Shown one piece after another: positions 6,311 to 6,616 of a DNA stretch of 6,616 nt. The notes beneath the pieces were generated by a model. It searched no databases. It was not told the origin of the DNA and saw only the letters and a program-made list of their open reading frames with translations. This DNA comes from an uncultured Clostridia bacterium (GTDB taxonomy: Bacteria > Bacillota > Clostridia > Oscillospirales > Ruminococcaceae), in assembly GCA_947631585.1 (NCBI GenBank), contig CANRLY010000107.1, positions 1-6,616 on the forward strand, read 5' to 3'. The first letter of the stretch is position 1, and every line of letters begins with the position of its first letter. The position numbers and the translations under genes were made by a program.

Positions 6311-6343
6311 AGTTTTTCTTAAATGGAGTAACTTTCGGAAAAA
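6311..6343. repeat. right 33-bp inverted repeat (putative recombination site)
   Basis: Exact inverted copy of 5953-5985, with the same 11-9-11 half-site and spacer layout. It lies 22 bp from the 6365-6388 hairpin and is outside any gene. Confidence 0.9.
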
Positions 6344-6364
6344 TTTGTGGTAATTTTGCACAAA

Positions 6365-6388
6365 AAAAGCGCTCTGAACAGCGCTTTT
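6365..6388. terminator. bidirectional hairpin terminator next to the right repeat
   Basis: AAAAGCGCT (6365-6373) and AGCGCTTTT (6380-6388) form a perfect 9-bp stem with a 6-nt loop. On the plus strand the stem runs into TTTTCTTTT; on the minus strand into TTTTTTT. It can therefore stop rightward transcription leaving the inverted-repeat segment and leftward read-through from the ABC gene. Confidence 0.8.
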
Positions 6389-6408
6389 CTTTTATATTTG
6401 GCATAAAT

Positions 6409-6433
6409 AAAGGGATACGCTTAGTATCCCTTT
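6409..6433 (-). terminator. terminator of the upstream ABC gene
   Basis: AAAGGGATAC (6409-6418) pairs perfectly with GTATCCCTTT (6424-6433) around a 5-nt loop. On the minus strand it lies 25 nt after the ABC stop codon and runs into a T-rich TTTATTTAT. With the hairpin at 6365-6388 it makes a double terminator separating the ABC gene from the polysaccharide operon. Confidence 0.75.
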
Positions 6434-6458
6434 TGATTTTTCTATTAATTTCCTGCCA

Positions 6459-6616
6459 TTATTCAAAATGGTACATATACACGTCCTCCAGCGATGGGTC
6501 GTCTGCTGTTTCAAACCCGTCCGGAACGGTATCGGAAGCTATGCGCACCGCATATCCACGGGAAGTCTGCAAGATCTTTCCCTGCGGAAATTCTTTCTTT
6601 ATTCTGTCAAAATCGC
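6459..6616 (-). CDS. ABC transporter ATP-binding protein, C-terminal fragment
   Basis: The last 51 codons of a gene that enters from the right edge. The fragment ends DDPSLEDVYMYHFE, which resembles the P-[ST]-LEDV[FY]-x-Y-x-F ending of many ABC-2-type transporter ATPases (drug or lantibiotic export type). The part before it (ILQTSRGYAVRIASD) fits the small C-terminal beta domain of such ATPases. Walker and signature motifs lie outside the window, so the call rests on the tail alone. It ends 25 nt before its terminator and appears to be a separate transcription unit from the helicase operon. Confidence 0.6.
   Translation of the reverse strand, partial: DFDRIKKEFPQGKILQTSRGYAVRIASDTVPDGFETADDPSLEDVYMYHFE

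Larger units (their letters stand above)
5953..6343. other. putative invertible promoter segment (phase switch)
   Basis: Perfect 33-bp inverted repeats enclose 325 bp that hold no plausible gene but do hold a perfect consensus promoter near the left arm, pointing out of the segment at the helicase operon. No comparable promoter points out through the right arm. A strong terminator sits 22 bp beyond the right arm and would stop transcription if the segment were flipped. No target-site duplication is visible at either edge, which argues against a transposed miniature element. The orientation in this sequence would be ON. The recombinase must be encoded elsewhere. Seen: repeats, promoter, terminator. 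Inferred: inversion. Confidence 0.72.

Noticed and set aside
5941..6361. MITE or degenerate insertion sequence bounded by inverted repeats
   Set aside because: No target-site duplication is visible at either possible edge and there is no transposase remnant. The outward promoter and flanking terminator fit an invertible segment better.

Overview
The window looks like a surface-polysaccharide (EPS/capsule) locus of a low-to-moderate GC Gram-positive bacterium, most likely a gut-type clostridium of the Ruminococcus/Oscillospiraceae kind. This is inferred from the protein style, the strong GGAGG-type ribosome binding sites, the TTG and GTG starts, and the helicase with helicase-associated (HA) repeats. 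No species can be named from the sequence alone. Every gene seen lies on the minus strand, so transcription runs from right to left.

Layout in the direction of transcription: (1) 6616-6459 is the C-terminal end of a probable ABC transporter ATPase, followed by two hairpin terminators (6409-6433 and 6365-6388). (2) 6343-5953 is a 391-bp segment bounded by perfect 33-bp inverted repeats. It contains a perfect consensus sigma-A promoter, with an extended -10, that fires leftwards. (3) 5924-3051 is an SF2 helicase with eight C-terminal HA repeats. (4) 3017-1683 is one open frame holding two PglC/WcaJ-type phosphoglycosyl transferase domains. It looks like two formerly separate genes joined by two compensating 1-nt shifts, one of them at a G9 tract. 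(5) 1668-571 is a GT4 glycosyltransferase. (6) About 565-285 is the decayed C-terminal end of another GT4 gene. (7) 271-167 is a small ORF of unknown status. (8) 76-1 is the N-terminus of another glycosyltransferase that runs off the window.

The central observation is that the promoter lies between inverted repeats, and each repeat is built like a tyrosine-recombinase core site (two 11-bp half-sites around a 9-bp asymmetric spacer). In the orientation present the promoter drives the helicase and, through short intergenic gaps with no visible terminator, the glycan genes. After inversion it would fire into the 6365-6388 terminator just outside the other repeat. This is the architecture of an invertible-promoter phase switch, as known for Bacteroides capsules and Clostridioides difficile switches, here read as ON. 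No recombinase gene is in the window.

The expected work of the operon is as follows. The phosphoglycosyl transferase domain(s) load the first sugar phosphate onto undecaprenyl phosphate, and the GT4 enzymes extend the repeat unit. The role of a helicase as first gene of such an operon is unknown. The homopolymer shifts and the GT remnant suggest either a decaying, variable locus or homopolymer errors in the sequence; read data would decide.
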